The translations under genes were made by a program, and so were the position numbers. From Robertmurraya korlensis NBRC 107688 (GTDB taxonomy: Bacteria; Bacillota; Bacilli; Bacillales; Cytobacillaceae): DNA of 58,540 nt. Below are positions 45,531-54,770 of this stretch, piece by piece. The stretch spans positions 1 through 58,540 of the forward strand of contig NZ_BCVH01000025.1 in the NCBI RefSeq assembly GCF_001591645.1. The letters run 5' to 3'. Position 1 is the stretch's first letter; the number at the start of each line of letters is the position of its first letter. A model generated the notes under the pieces. It saw only the letters and a program-made list of their open reading frames with translations. It searched no databases and had not been told where the DNA came from.

Positions 45531-45532
45531 TT

Positions 45533-45841
45533 TTATGTTAAAATTTTTTCTGTTTTCCCTTCCCAAGCAATCATACCACCTGTCATATTAATGACTTTGT
45601 ATCCATAGTTTTCTAGAAATTGTGAAGCACTACCACTTCTACCACCAGAACGACAAACCATGATATATTCCTTTGTTTTATCTAACTCATGCATGCGGAA
45701 CTCAATAAGGCCTAGTGGAATGTTTATTGCTCCAGGAATTTTTCCGACTGCTACCTCATCTACTTCACGCACATCGATAATGTCTATTGCTTTTCCTTCG
45801 TTTAATAGCGCTTCTACTTCTTTTGCTGTCATTGTTTGCAT
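45533..45841 (-). CDS. Single-domain rhodanese
   Basis: This 102-aa cytosolic sulfurtransferase has the active loop CRSGGRS with Cys63 and the family start of an alpha/beta rhodanese (IDIIDVREVDEVAVGKIPGAINIPLG). Its length is that of GlpE/PspE-type proteins. GGGAGG precedes the ATG. It follows the membrane-anchored rhodanese by 19 bases in the persulfide operon and likely moves sulfane sulfur to TusA partners. Confidence 0.94.
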   Translation of the reverse strand: MQTMTAKEVEALLNEGKAIDIIDVREVDEVAVGKIPGAINIPLGLIEFRMHELDKTKEYIMVCRSGGRSGSASQFLENYGYKVINMTGGMIAWEGKTEKILT

Positions 45842-45860
45842 TATCTATTCCTCCCTTATC

Positions 45861-46220
45861 TTATGACAAGAAGCTCATGCCACCTTTTACATTCGTTATT
45901 TTTATAAACCCTAATTTTTTTAGGATTTTGCTAGCTTTTTGACTTCTCATTCCGCTTTGACAAATGACTACAACCTCTTTGTCTTTCGAAATCTCATTTG
46001 ATTTTTGAGAAAGTACCTGTAGTGGAATGTTCTTAAAGCCTTTAATGTGGTTCCCTTTAAACTCAGCTGGTGTTCGCACATCCACAAATTGTTTATCTTT
46101 ATCTTTTAATTCCTTATTTAATTCAGCTGCTGTTATATGTCTAACACCCTTTGTCGGCATCATTCTTTGGATAGTGAGTAGCAAGAACAATCCAATGAGA
46201 ATGTAATTTACATATTCCAT
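45861..46220 (-). CDS. Membrane-anchored rhodanese
   Basis: The 119-aa protein has an N-terminal hydrophobic segment (residues 5-18, VNYILIGLFLLLTIQ) and a rhodanese domain with Cys87 in the loop CQSGMRS. The anchor followed by basic residues suggests a single span with the enzyme in the cytosol, though topology is inferred. AAGGAGAG precedes the ATG. It is second in the operon after the DsrE-like gene. Confidence 0.92.
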   Translation of the reverse strand: MEYVNYILIGLFLLLTIQRMMPTKGVRHITAAELNKELKDKDKQFVDVRTPAEFKGNHIKGFKNIPLQVLSQKSNEISKDKEVVVICQSGMRSQKASKILKKLGFIKITNVKGGMSFLS

Positions 46221-46253
46221 ATTATTCTCTCCTTATTGATAGGGGGAACTCCC

Positions 46254-46733
46254 TTAAATAAATAGATTCACATTCCCATCTTCTGCATCAGCCAAATAAG
46301 CAGCTACACCCGCATATTCAACATTTTCAAGAAGCTCTTCTTCTTTAAGGCCTAATAGATCCATTGTCATCGTACATGCCACTAATTTCACATCTTGCTC
46401 TTGTGCCATTTCGATTAACTGAGGTAGGGACATTGCGTTGTGCTTTTTCATAACACCTTTAATCATTTTTGGACCCATACCTGCAAAGTTCATTTTAGAA
46501 AGACCCATCTTATCTGCGCCTCTTGGCATCATTTTTTCGAACATCTTTTCCATGAATCCTTTTTTCACCATCATATTTTCCTCTTTACGTAGAGCATTTA
46601 AGCCCCAAAACGTATGAAAAATGGTTACTTCATGGTCATAAGCAGCTGCACCATTTGCAATAATATAAGCAGCCATCGCTTTATCGTAATCTCCACTAAA
46701 TAACACAATCGTAGTCTTTTTCTTTTCTGACAT
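46254..46733 (-). CDS. yrkE: DsrE/DsrF/DrsH-family sulfur carrier (YrkE-like)
   Basis: DsrE-like proteins take part in sulfur relay through a conserved cysteine. This 159-aa protein begins KKKTTIVLFSGDYDKAMAAYIIANGAAAYDHEVTIFHTFWGLNALRK and has Cys125 or nearby in KLVACTMTMDLLGL. The insert GADKMGLSKMNFAGMGPKMIKGVMKKHN is typical of the YrkE group. It is first in the operon, with two CstR-type palindromes upstream. Confidence 0.9.
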   Translation of the reverse strand: MSEKKKTTIVLFSGDYDKAMAAYIIANGAAAYDHEVTIFHTFWGLNALRKEENMMVKKGFMEKMFEKMMPRGADKMGLSKMNFAGMGPKMIKGVMKKHNAMSLPQLIEMAQEQDVKLVACTMTMDLLGLKEEELLENVEYAGVAAYLADAEDGNVNLFI

Positions 46734-46767
46734 ACTGCTACCTCCTAGGTTTCCATATTTACTTACA

Positions 46768-46785
46768 TATACCCGTATAGGTATA
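46768..46785. promoter_or_regulatory. CstR-type operator, proximal, upstream of yrkE
   Basis: TATACCCGTATAGGTATA differs from a perfect palindrome by one base. It lies about 35 bases before the yrkE start. Confidence 0.75.
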
Positions 46786-46834
46786 TTATTTTCTAAAAAA
46801 ATACACCTTTTGTTTTAATGCCTTAAACACCGTT

Positions 46835-46851
46835 TTACCCCCACGGGTATA
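46835..46851. promoter_or_regulatory. CstR-type operator, distal, upstream of yrkE
   Basis: TTACCCCCACGGGTATA contains ACCC-N4-GGGTAT and lies about 67 bases upstream of the proximal site, just after the cstR stop. Confidence 0.65.
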
Positions 46852-46886
46852 ATATTAAATAAATGACTCAATGATGTCAACCCTTT

Positions 46887-47150
46887 TTATCTACTGTTCA
46901 CAAGCAGGTTAACCGCTTCTTTGATCAGATCCTCTGCATTTGTTTCTTCGTTTTCATTAGCTTTTTGTACACAGTCAACTAAATTAGAACTTACAATGAC
47001 ACCCATTGTACGATCCACAGCCGTTCGAACAGCTGATAATTGTGTAATCACTTCTTTACAATCCTTATCTTCTTCCATCATTCGTAAAATTCCTCTAAGT
47101 TGCCCTTCTATACGCTTTACTCTATTTTGGATTTGAGTATTGTATTTCAT
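46887..47150 (-). CDS. cstR: CsoR-family persulfide-sensing repressor, CstR-like
   Basis: This 87-aa all-helical repressor has cysteines at 31 (KDCKEVI) and 60 (NLVDC), the same numbers as the persulfide-sensing pair of Staphylococcus aureus CstR. The copper-binding histidine of CsoR is replaced by Asn56 and there is no third ligand, so copper sensing is unlikely. AGGAGG precedes the ATG at 47150. Tetramers would bind ACCC-N4-GGGT palindromes, six of which lie in this locus, and release them after di- or trisulfide formation by persulfides. It is co-transcribed with the degenerate rhodanese upstream. Confidence 0.93.
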   Translation of the reverse strand: MKYNTQIQNRVKRIEGQLRGILRMMEEDKDCKEVITQLSAVRTAVDRTMGVIVSSNLVDCVQKANENEETNAEDLIKEAVNLLVNSR

Positions 47151-47164
47151 ATCCCTACCTCCTT

Positions 47165-47539
47165 CTAACAAAGGGTTTTTATACTAAGTTTATCTTCTTT
47201 TAATAGTTTTGAATGATGACTAGCAAGGGTATATCCAATCACTTGAAACCCTTTCTTACGTAAAAGACGAATACCCACATTTTTTTCTAGATTGTTTGAA
47301 GCAATAATATATAGTTGACGATTGGGTATGTCAGTGCTAAATCTATTGAGATAAGCAACAGGTATATTTATTGCAACTGGTATAGAGAATTCACTTGATT
47401 GGTTATAATCTCTTATGTCAATGATAGTGGATTTTGTTTCAATCTCTTCTCTGGGAATATAAACTACAGAGAAAACCGGAAAATACCTTTCAAATAACAC
47501 ATACCCAATCACTAACAGTAGAATGGTTACAAAAGTAAT
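47165..47539 (-). CDS. Membrane-anchored rhodanese-like protein lacking the catalytic cysteine, probable ATT start
   Basis: The protein has one N-terminal transmembrane segment and a rhodanese-like domain, but the active-loop cysteine is replaced (IIASNNLEK where VVCxxGxR is expected). It is therefore probably a binding or scaffold protein. The open frame reaches ATGs at 47602, 47587 and 47575, but these lie in or before the promoter -10 and operator. On the mRNA, AAGGAGG is followed after 8 bases by ATT at 47539, the most likely initiator (about 124 aa). It ends 14 bases before cstR. Its conserved partner role is unknown. Confidence 0.7.
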   Translation of the reverse strand: MTFVTILLLVIGYVLFERYFPVFSVVYIPREEIETKSTIIDIRDYNQSSEFSIPVAINIPVAYLNRFSTDIPNRQLYIIASNNLEKNVGIRLLRKKGFQVIGYTLASHHSKLLKEDKLSIKTLC

Positions 47540-47572
47540 CTGAAATACCTCCTTAGTATTTATCGATATGTA

Positions 47573-47612
47573 CATAATATACCCCATTGGGTATAAAGTC
47601 AATTAGGGAATT
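47573..47612 (-). promoter_or_regulatory. CstR-type operator within the promoter of the rhodanese-cstR operon
   Basis: The minus strand has TTGACT and TATTAT separated by exactly 17 bases. The spacer is filled by TATACCCAATGGGGTATA (47595-47578), a near-perfect CstR-type palindrome, so the repressor would directly block polymerase and autoregulate cstR. Confidence 0.8.
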
Positions 47613-47621
47613 TTTACCTCA

Positions 47622-47663
47622 TTAATAAAAAACGCATGACTCATATTCTTGAGTCATGCGTTT
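47622..47663 (-). terminator. Terminator after the CoADR-like flavoprotein gene
   Basis: A 14-bp perfect stem (AAACGCATGACTCA and complement, 6-base loop) is followed on the minus strand by TTTTTTATT. It separates the flavoprotein gene from the rhodanese-cstR promoter. Confidence 0.9.
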
Positions 47664-47669
47664 ACTAAC

Positions 47670-49616
47670 TTATTTCTTTTTAATCCAAAACTTAATCAGC
47701 TTATCATCTTGCTCCGTTTTTAGGATAGTGTGACCAGCGTTTTTTGACCAAGCAGGTAAATCATTTAATGCTCCTTTATCTGTTACATGAAGCTCTAGTA
47801 CCTGACCACTTTTTAAAACCTCAATTCCTTTTTTCAACTTTACGATAGGCATTGGACAGGTTAAACCACTAACATCTACCATTGAATCCACTTGTAAGTC
47901 CTTGGTAGTTTCTTCGATAACCGTTTCTCCAAAATCGTTCGTTTTTGTTTTAACTTGCTTGGCTATATTGCTTCCAAATACGGACGAATAGGTCTTCCAG
48001 CCACCATCTACATTCTTTACTTTGTATCCGTTATTTTTTAGAATACGGCTTGCTAAATACCCTCTTAATCCTACCTGACAGCTTACATACACGGTCTGAT
48101 CTTTAGGAACTTCATCTAGTTTATTTCTGAGTTCATTTAACGATATATTTATTGAACCGTCAATATAGCCAAATTCACGTTCCATTGGTTCACGAACGTC
48201 AATTAGTAAGCCACCTTCAGCAACGATTTGGTCTACTTCGTGCCACTGAATATGTTCCAATTCACCATCCATAATATTTGTTGCCACATAACCAGCCATA
48301 TTGACCGGATCTTTTGCTGATGAATACGGTGGAGCGTATGACAATTCTAAGTTCGTTAAGTCTTCTACGGTTAATCCACCTTTAATCGCTGTAGCAATAA
48401 CATCCATTCGCTTATCAACCCCATCTGCTCCAACCGCTTGTGCACCAAAGATTTTTCCTGTTTCCTTGTCAAAAATCAACTTTAGAGACAGGGGTGCAGC
48501 TCCTGGATAATAGCCAGCATGAGAGCTTGGGTGAATATGAACGACTTCGTAAGATACCCCTAACCGTTTTAGTGTTTTTTCATTATTCCCAGTTGCGGCA
48601 ACGGTTAAATCAAACACCTTTGCAATAGAAGTCCCCATCGTTCCTTGATATTTCTCTTTTTTACCCATGATATTATTAGCAGCCATTCGCCCTTGACGGT
48701 TTGCAGGACCAGCAAGTGGAATCATTGCCTTTGTGCCACTAATATAATCTACTACCTCTACGGCATCACCCACTGCGTAAATATCTTCATTAGAGGTTTG
48801 AAGATACTCATTCACAATGATACCTCCACGCTGTCCTAATTCAAGACCAGCTGTTTTGGCCAACTCATTTTCAGGAATGACTCCGATAGATAGAATGGTC
48901 ATTTCTGTAGAAATTTCCAAACCATCAGAGAGAATGATTTTCTTTCCTTGATCTTCAAACGCTTTTACCCCATTTTCTAGAATGAGTTGAACTCCTTTTT
49001 CTTTTAAATGAGTGTGTAAAATACTCGCCATTTCAAAATCAATTGGTGCCATAATTTGATTGGCCATTTCAATAAGTGTTACTTCAATTCCTCGATCTAC
49101 TAGGTTTTCTGCCATTTCAATACCTATAAATCCACCACCAATAACAACCGCCTTTTTAGGTTGTACGGTATCTACATAGTTTTTTATTTTATCAGTATCT
49201 GGGATATTTCTTAATGTAAATAATGTCTCATTTTCCTTTAGCCCTGGAATCGATGGAACGATTGGTCTGGCTCCAGGAGATAATAGTAACTTATCAAAGG
49301 ACTCTTCATAAACTTCCCCATTTTGAAGGTTCTTTATGGTCACCCGCTTGTTATCTGGATCAATGCTCACTACTTCACTTAAGTTACGAATATCTAACTT
49401 AAAGCGTTCTGACATACCCTCGACGGTTTGTACCAACAGCTTGCTTCTATCCTTAATCGTTTCCCCGATATAATAAGGTAATCCACAGTTCGCAAATGAA
49501 ATATGCTCACCACGTTCGAAAAGAACGATTTCTACATCCTCACTAATTCTTCTTAACCTTGCTGCTGCTGTTGCGCCCCCAGCAACTCCGCCTACGATAA
49601 CCACTTTCTGTGTCAT
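47670..49616 (-). CDS. CoA-disulfide/persulfide reductase-like flavoprotein fused to rhodanese and TusA
   Basis: The 648-aa protein has three domains. Residues 1-450 form a FAD/NAD(P)H disulfide-reductase module with GGVAGGATAAARLRR at the N terminus, the single redox Cys44 in SFANCGLPYYIGE, an NAD-binding VVIGGGFIGIEMAENL and the CoADR dimerisation domain. Residues of about 460-550 form a rhodanese with a cysteine in VSCQVGLRGYLA. Residues of about 570-648 form a TusA domain with CPMP. CoADR-rhodanese proteins (NADH-dependent persulfide reductases) are known; the added TusA domain suggests direct delivery of sulfur. Two CstR-type operators flank its promoter. Confidence 0.93.
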   Translation of the reverse strand: MTQKVVIVGGVAGGATAAARLRRISEDVEIVLFERGEHISFANCGLPYYIGETIKDRSKLLVQTVEGMSERFKLDIRNLSEVVSIDPDNKRVTIKNLQNGEVYEESFDKLLLSPGARPIVPSIPGLKENETLFTLRNIPDTDKIKNYVDTVQPKKAVVIGGGFIGIEMAENLVDRGIEVTLIEMANQIMAPIDFEMASILHTHLKEKGVQLILENGVKAFEDQGKKIILSDGLEISTEMTILSIGVIPENELAKTAGLELGQRGGIIVNEYLQTSNEDIYAVGDAVEVVDYISGTKAMIPLAGPANRQGRMAANNIMGKKEKYQGTMGTSIAKVFDLTVAATGNNEKTLKRLGVSYEVVHIHPSSHAGYYPGAAPLSLKLIFDKETGKIFGAQAVGADGVDKRMDVIATAIKGGLTVEDLTNLELSYAPPYSSAKDPVNMAGYVATNIMDGELEHIQWHEVDQIVAEGGLLIDVREPMEREFGYIDGSINISLNELRNKLDEVPKDQTVYVSCQVGLRGYLASRILKNNGYKVKNVDGGWKTYSSVFGSNIAKQVKTKTNDFGETVIEETTKDLQVDSMVDVSGLTCPMPIVKLKKGIEVLKSGQVLELHVTDKGALNDLPAWSKNAGHTILKTEQDDKLIKFWIKKK

Positions 49617-49683
49617 ATCTATTCCTCCAACATTTTATTTTTATATAAACAACTAGTTATTACTAAGTTTAAAGTAATTAAAA

Positions 49684-49739
49684 ATACCTATATGGGTATT
49701 ATAGAATATAAAAAAATAATGTAAACCCCATTGGGTATA
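49684..49739 (-). promoter_or_regulatory. Promoter of the flavoprotein gene flanked by two CstR-type operators
   Basis: On the minus strand TTTACA (-35) and TATAAT (-10) are 16 bases apart. The operator ACCCCATTGGGTATA at 49725-49739 lies just upstream and ATACCTATATGGGTAT at 49684-49699 just downstream, so CstR could bracket polymerase. Confidence 0.75.
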
Positions 49740-49871
49740 AGTTCACTTTTTCTTCACAATCACTCCCTATGGTAATCGTAACTCCCCTTTAGATACCTAC
49801 TATGCGTTTGAAAGAGGGGTTAAAAGAAGTTAATAATGTCGATTATAGTTTAAAGAAAATATAGCTCATTA

Positions 49872-49918
49872 CAAAAAATGTCTACCACCTAAAATTTCTA
49901 GTGGTAGACATTTTTTTA
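49872..49918 (-). terminator. Terminator after glmS
   Basis: A long stem (AAAAAATGTCTACCAC with its complement at 49901-49916) is followed on the minus strand by TTTTTTG. Confidence 0.9.
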
Positions 49919-49925
49919 ATAGTAT

Positions 49926-51728
49926 TTACTCAACCGTTACTGATTTGGCAAGGTTTCTTGGCTTATCTACGTCACACTCACGGTGCAAGGCTGCATAGTA
50001 AGCAATCAGTTGGGTTGGAATGACAGAGACTAAAGGTGTTAAAATTTCGTGCACTTCTGGAATAACGAAACGGTCTTCTTCCATTTCTAATCCCTTCATG
50101 GAAATAATACAAGGATTTGCTCCACGAGCCACTACCTCTTTCACATTTCCACGAATGCTTAAGTTTACACTTTCTTGAGTTGCTAGAGCAATGATTGGAG
50201 TACCATCTTCAATTAAAGCAATCGTTCCGTGCTTTAATTCTCCCCCTGCAAAGCCTTCTGCTTGAATATAAGAGATTTCTTTTAGCTTTAGTGAAGCTTC
50301 AAGAACAACAAAGAAATCGATTCCACGTCCGATGAAGAACGCGTTTCTAGTAGTTGATAAAAACTCACGAGCGATCGCTTCGAACTCTTCTTTAGAATCG
50401 CAAAGTACTTCAATAGCATTTGCCACAATTCCTAGCTCATGGATTAGATCAAAGTTTACTTCTAGGCCGCGTTTTTTACCAATCACTTCTGAAAGAATAG
50501 ATAGGACAGCAATTTGAGCTGTATATGCTTTCGTTGAAGCTACAGCAATTTCAGGACCTGCATGAAGTAGTAACGTGTACTCCGCTTCACGGGATAATGT
50601 AGAGCCTTGAACATTAGTAATAGTCAATGTTTTGTACCCAAGCTTTTTCACATGGACAAGAACTTGACGACTATCAGCTGTTTCTCCACTTTGAGAAATG
50701 AAAACGAATAATGGGTTAGCAGATAACAATGGTGTGTTATACGCAAACTCACTAGCAATATGAACCTCAACTGGGATTTGTGCAATTTTTTCAAGTAACT
50801 GCTTTCCTACTAATCCTGCATGATAAGAAGTACCCGCAGCAATAATATATACTCGATCAGAACCTGCTACTGCGTTCACAATGTCTTGGTCAATGGAAAG
50901 CTGTCCTGACTCATTTTGGTACTGTTGGATGATTTTACGGATAACCGCTGGCTGCTCATCAATTTCCTTCAACATATAATGAGGGTAAGTGCCTTTTTCG
51001 ATATCACTTGCATCTAGCTCTGCTGTATAAGGGGCACGAGCAATGGATTCACCTTCAAGGTTTTGGATGGTTACTTTATCTTTTGTAACAATCACTACTT
51101 CCTTATCCATCAGTTCTACATATTGGTTAGTTACTTGAAGCATTGCCATAGCATCACTAGCTACTACATTAAACCCATCTCCAAGACCAACTAATAGAGG
51201 ACTTTTATTTTTTGCAACGAAAATCGTTTCATCGTTTTGTGCATCTAGCAGCGCTAAAGCATATGAACCCTTTAACAGCTTTAAAGTTTTACGAAAAGCA
51301 GCTTCCACTTCAAGACCTTCGTTCACGAATAACTCGATTAATTGAACAATGACTTCTGTGTCTGTGTCACTCTCGAAGTGTACATTTGGTAGATACTCTT
51401 TCTTTAATAAGTCGTAGTTCTCGATTACTCCATTGTGAACAAGAGTTAAGCGGTTTGTTGAACTTTGATGTGGATGTGCATTCACTTTACTCGGTACGCC
51501 GTGCGTCGCCCAGCGCGTATGACCGATACCAGTATTTGCCATTACATCTAAATCAACAATCTCACGTAAATCCGCAATACGTCCTTTTTCCTTAAATACA
51601 TGGACTCCATGATCGTTCATTACTGCAATACCAGCAGAATCATAACCTCTATATTCAAGCTTTTCTAGCCCTTTTAATAGTATTTCTTTTGAGTCATTAT
51701 TTCCGATATATCCAACGATTCCACACAT
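49926..51728 (-). CDS. glmS: Glutamine--fructose-6-phosphate aminotransferase
   Basis: GlmS makes glucosamine-6-phosphate from fructose-6-phosphate and glutamine, the first step to UDP-GlcNAc. The 600-aa protein has the N-terminal nucleophile Cys2 (MCGIVGYIG), the glutaminase segment [12 protein letters not shown], and two SIS domains (AAGTSYHAG and SQSGETADS). It ends with the catalytic [19 protein letters not shown] precedes the ATG. Expression is controlled by the glmS ribozyme in the 5' leader, which cleaves the mRNA when glucosamine-6-phosphate binds. Confidence 0.97.
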   Translation of the reverse strand: MCGIVGYIGNNDSKEILLKGLEKLEYRGYDSAGIAVMNDHGVHVFKEKGRIADLREIVDLDVMANTGIGHTRWATHGVPSKVNAHPHQSSTNRLTLVHNGVIENYDLLKKEYLPNVHFESDTDTEVIVQLIELFVNEGLEVEAAFRKTLKLLKGSYALALLDAQNDETIFVAKNKSPLLVGLGDGFNVVASDAMAMLQVTNQYVELMDKEVVIVTKDKVTIQNLEGESIARAPYTAELDASDIEKGTYPHYMLKEIDEQPAVIRKIIQQYQNESGQLSIDQDIVNAVAGSDRVYIIAAGTSYHAGLVGKQLLEKIAQIPVEVHIASEFAYNTPLLSANPLFVFISQSGETADSRQVLVHVKKLGYKTLTITNVQGSTLSREAEYTLLLHAGPEIAVASTKAYTAQIAVLSILSEVIGKKRGLEVNFDLIHELGIVANAIEVLCDSKEEFEAIAREFLSTTRNAFFIGRGIDFFVVLEASLKLKEISYIQAEGFAGGELKHGTIALIEDGTPIIALATQESVNLSIRGNVKEVVARGANPCIISMKGLEMEEDRFVIPEVHEILTPLVSVIPTQLIAYYAALHRECDVDKPRNLAKSVTVE

Positions 51729-51826
51729 AAGTGTAATTCCTCCTAATATACGGAGGCAAGTTGCTAACGAGGGCAGACTTGCCCCCTAGTCTCTGTAAGA
51801 TTTATTGTTAGCTTTTATTGGTTTAA

Positions 51827-51979
51827 GCATTCTTTTTCCCTTTGTCCATCCGGTTACCCTGATGATTTTTAGAAAAAGCATACGATTGTGCTTAACAATC
51901 GGGAGGCATCCGCCGAAAAATCGATAAACCTCCTCCTCGTCAACTAGCTGCTCTTCGTCCATCAGCTAGTTCAGGCGCT
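51827..51979 (-). ncRNA. glmS ribozyme
   Basis: The minus strand starts with AGCGCC at 51979-51974, whose A-G bond is the cleavage site. The conserved core GACGAGGAGGAGGTTTATCG, then TTTCGGCGGATGCCTCCCG, follows in the correct order. Stem P2.1/P3 and P4 (ATGCTTTTTC with GAAAAAGAATGC region) complete the fold. It lies about 100 bases upstream of the glmS start. Confidence 0.95.
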
Positions 51980-52103
51980 TTAAGTTTCCTTGTTTTATTA
52001 ACCTCTATCCTCCTCCCAAATTCTTTACAAAATCAGGATAATCATACAATATGGATAGGCCTTCGTCAACAAAAAACTATGTGACATCAGGCATCCCATA
52101 TAT

Positions 52104-52152
52104 AAAAAATATGCATGAGGGGTTGTAAACGTTCCCCTCACGCATATTTTTA
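52104..52152 (-). terminator. Terminator after glmM
   Basis: A stem of about 15 bp (AATATGCATGAGGGG with CCCCTCACGCATATT, one mismatch) is followed on the minus strand by TTTTTTATAT. It separates glmM from the independently transcribed glmS. Confidence 0.88.
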
Positions 52153-52158
52153 CCAGCT

Positions 52159-53502
52159 TTATAGTCCCATTTCTTCCTGAACAACGGTAGAAATACGGCT
52201 TACATATGCCTCACAAAGCTCCTCTGTTGGTGCTTCTGCCATTACCCGGACAAGTGGTTCCGTACCTGAAGGACGAACAAGGATCCGTCCGTCACCGTTC
52301 ATTTCTGCTTCTACCTCTGAAATGATGGCACTTACCTTCTCATTGTCTGTAACATGGTACTTATCTGTTACACGAATATTGACAAGTTTTTGAGGGAATT
52401 TTTGCATTTCTCCTGCAAGCTCTGAAAGTGGCTTCTTTGTAATTTTCATAATGTTTGCTAACTGTAGGCCAGTAAGCAACCCATCTCCTGTTGTATTGTA
52501 ATCGAGGAAAATGATATGCCCTGACTGTTCACCACCTAGGTTGTAACCCGTCTTCTTCATTTCTTCAACAACATAACGGTCACCAACAGCCGTTTGAACA
52601 CTTTCAACTCCGTGACCTTCCAATCCTTTATAAAACCCAAGATTACTCATTACTGTCGAAACGACCGTATTATGCTTTAACCTTCCTTGCTCCTTCATGA
52701 ACTTAGCGCAAATATACATAATTTGATCTCCGTCAACAATGTCTCCATTTTCATCGATTGCAATTAATCTGTCCCCATCACCATCGAAAGAGAGACCTAC
52801 ATCCGCTCCTTTTTCCTTAACAAACGCGGAAAGTGCTTCAGGATGTGTAGAACCTACTCCCTCATTGATATTAAGTCCATTTGGAGATGCTCCCATTGTT
52901 GAGAGATCTGCATCTAGGTCAGCAAATAAATGTGTAGCAAGTGAAGAGGTTGCACCGTGAGCACAATCTAAAGCAATATGTATTCCCGTAAAATCCTCAT
53001 CAACCGTTTGTTTTAAATATTGAAGATACTTTTGTCCACCTTCAAAATAATCATTAACTTGTCCTAGGTCTGAACCAACTGGTCTAGGCAATTCATCTTT
53101 TTCTAGGTCCATTAAGTTTTCAATCTCAAGTTCTTGCTCATCAGAAAGCTTGAAACCATCTGGTCCAAAAAACTTAATCCCATTATCCGCTACCGGATTA
53201 TGAGAGGCTGAGATCATTACACCCGCTTGTGCTCCAAGTGCTTTTGTTAAGTAAGCTACTCCCGGTGTAGAAATTACTCCTAAGCGCATGACCTCTGCAC
53301 CGATAGATAAAAGTCCTGCAACAAGTGCTCCTTCAAGCATATGTCCTGAAACACGAGTATCACGTCCAATGATCACCTTTGGACGTTCTTTATCCTTTGT
53401 TAATACATAACCACCAAAACGTCCTAGTTTAAATGCTAATTCTGGTGTTAACTCACTGTTTGCTACTCCTCGCACCCCATCAGTACCGAAATATTTACCC
53501 AT
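52159..53502 (-). CDS. glmM: Phosphoglucosamine mutase
   Basis: GlmM interconverts glucosamine-6-phosphate and glucosamine-1-phosphate on the UDP-GlcNAc route. The 447-aa protein opens [11 protein letters not shown], has the phosphoserine Ser100 in [12 protein letters not shown], the Mg-binding [13 protein letters not shown] and the phosphate-binding [12 protein letters not shown] near the C terminus. AGGAGAG precedes the ATG. It follows cdaR by 32 bases, the conserved cdaA-cdaR-glmM order; GlmM binds and inhibits CdaA in several Firmicutes. Confidence 0.97.
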   Translation of the reverse strand: MGKYFGTDGVRGVANSELTPELAFKLGRFGGYVLTKDKERPKVIIGRDTRVSGHMLEGALVAGLLSIGAEVMRLGVISTPGVAYLTKALGAQAGVMISASHNPVADNGIKFFGPDGFKLSDEQELEIENLMDLEKDELPRPVGSDLGQVNDYFEGGQKYLQYLKQTVDEDFTGIHIALDCAHGATSSLATHLFADLDADLSTMGASPNGLNINEGVGSTHPEALSAFVKEKGADVGLSFDGDGDRLIAIDENGDIVDGDQIMYICAKFMKEQGRLKHNTVVSTVMSNLGFYKGLEGHGVESVQTAVGDRYVVEEMKKTGYNLGGEQSGHIIFLDYNTTGDGLLTGLQLANIMKITKKPLSELAGEMQKFPQKLVNIRVTDKYHVTDNEKVSAIISEVEAEMNGDGRILVRPSGTEPLVRVMAEAPTEELCEAYVSRISTVVQEEMGL

Positions 53503-53534
53503 TAAAAGATCTCTCCTTAATAATTGTTGTGCAT

Positions 53535-54770
53535 CTATGCTTCACGTTTTGTAATCGATATTTTTGCTGTCTGTTGGTTTATCGTCCAATTAATATTTTT
53601 TGGTCCAGTGACATTCAAGTCTACACTATGTTCTCCTTCTCCTAAACCCGCTAAATTAAGGATAACGTCAAAGTCACTTTCTTTTAAGGAACCCACTATA
53701 CTGGTATCACCTGTTGCAGTTATTGAGACCGTTCCATCAACAGGCTCTTTATACGATACAGTTAAATCAGCAGCCAATCCATTCGCTTTGATTGGAATGT
53801 TAGAAAAGGTTATATCCTCTGCTCGGCTAACGTTTATAATCACATCCACTGTTTGTGGATCCACCTTAACAATTCCCTCGGATATAATGACCGGTAATGT
53901 TAGAGTGGTATCATCCGTTATAGAACTAACATCTACCTCCACACGAACCGATTCTGTCTTGGCTAATATATCTGCCTTCGCAAGTATTGTTGCTTCAGTT
54001 AGGCCTAAATTTATGGACTCTATCGTTACCCCATCTGGGGGAGTCCCCTTTTCTACAATTTTAATTGGTACTTCCTTACTGGATGCCTTTACAGGTATGG
54101 TAACTTCGACGGTATCTGTTTCAAGAATGACATCAAGCTTATTTAGTTCTTGATCCAAGACCAATATTTTTGCTTCCTTCGTTACAGTATCCTCCACTTT
54201 GCCTTCTAAATCTATCGTTGCTTTAACGTAAGTGATTTTTTCAATTACATCTTTTGCGCCGGTAATTTTTACTTTATTAGGCTTAACGACAGCTTGCTCA
54301 GCGGTATAACCATCAGAAACTAAACTTGCATTGTATTCAGGCTCCACCTTGAACTCCTGGGTTACCTTTTCCTGTAAAGATACATCAGCATAATCGGGCT
54401 CAATTTCTACCGTAAGTCTGTCAGAAACATCTTTTATTTCAATAGGTACACGTTGCTTTCCAATCTCTGCCTCTGATAAATCTACATACACTTCAAATGA
54501 GCGAGATGTCTTTGCTTGCTGAAGGAGGTTCTTTGGGCCACTTAACTTAATCGTTACCGTACTAGGAATGCCACTCACAACTAGATTTTCAGTATCGTAA
54601 TAGCTTTTTACAGGTACATCTGTGATCGTTTCCGTTTCGGTTTCCTGTGGTACATTAATAGCTAAGTCTTCCCCGTCGTAAACATATACGAAAAGCAAAA
54701 AGGCTAATAACAAGGCAACAACCCTAATAAACCATCGATTATCAATAAGTTTATCGATCAAATTATCCAT
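53535..54770 (-). CDS. cdaR: CdaA regulatory protein with YbbR repeats
   Basis: CdaR is a membrane-anchored extracellular protein that controls the diadenylate cyclase CdaA. The 411-aa protein has an N-terminal transmembrane segment (residues 12-31, [19 protein letters not shown]) and four YbbR domains in the rest, recognisable as repeated beta-rich units such as [19 protein letters not shown] and [17 protein letters not shown]. Its start overlaps the end of cdaA by 8 bases. Confidence 0.94.
   Translation of the reverse strand: MDNLIDKLIDNRWFIRVVALLLAFLLFVYVYDGEDLAINVPQETETETITDVPVKSYYDTENLVVSGIPSTVTIKLSGPKNLLQQAKTSRSFEVYVDLSEAEIGKQRVPIEIKDVSDRLTVEIEPDYADVSLQEKVTQEFKVEPEYNASLVSDGYTAEQAVVKPNKVKITGAKDVIEKITYVKATIDLEGKVEDTVTKEAKILVLDQELNKLDVILETDTVEVTIPVKASSKEVPIKIVEKGTPPDGVTIESINLGLTEATILAKADILAKTESVRVEVDVSSITDDTTLTLPVIISEGIVKVDPQTVDVIINVSRAEDITFSNIPIKANGLAADLTVSYKEPVDGTVSITATGDTSIVGSLKESDFDVILNLAGLGEGEHSVDLNVTGPKNINWTINQQTAKISITKREA

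Noticed and set aside
53524-54153. 209-codon plus-strand ORF opposite cdaR
   Set aside because: It is an antisense shadow; cdaR has a clear membrane anchor, YbbR repeats and operon context.
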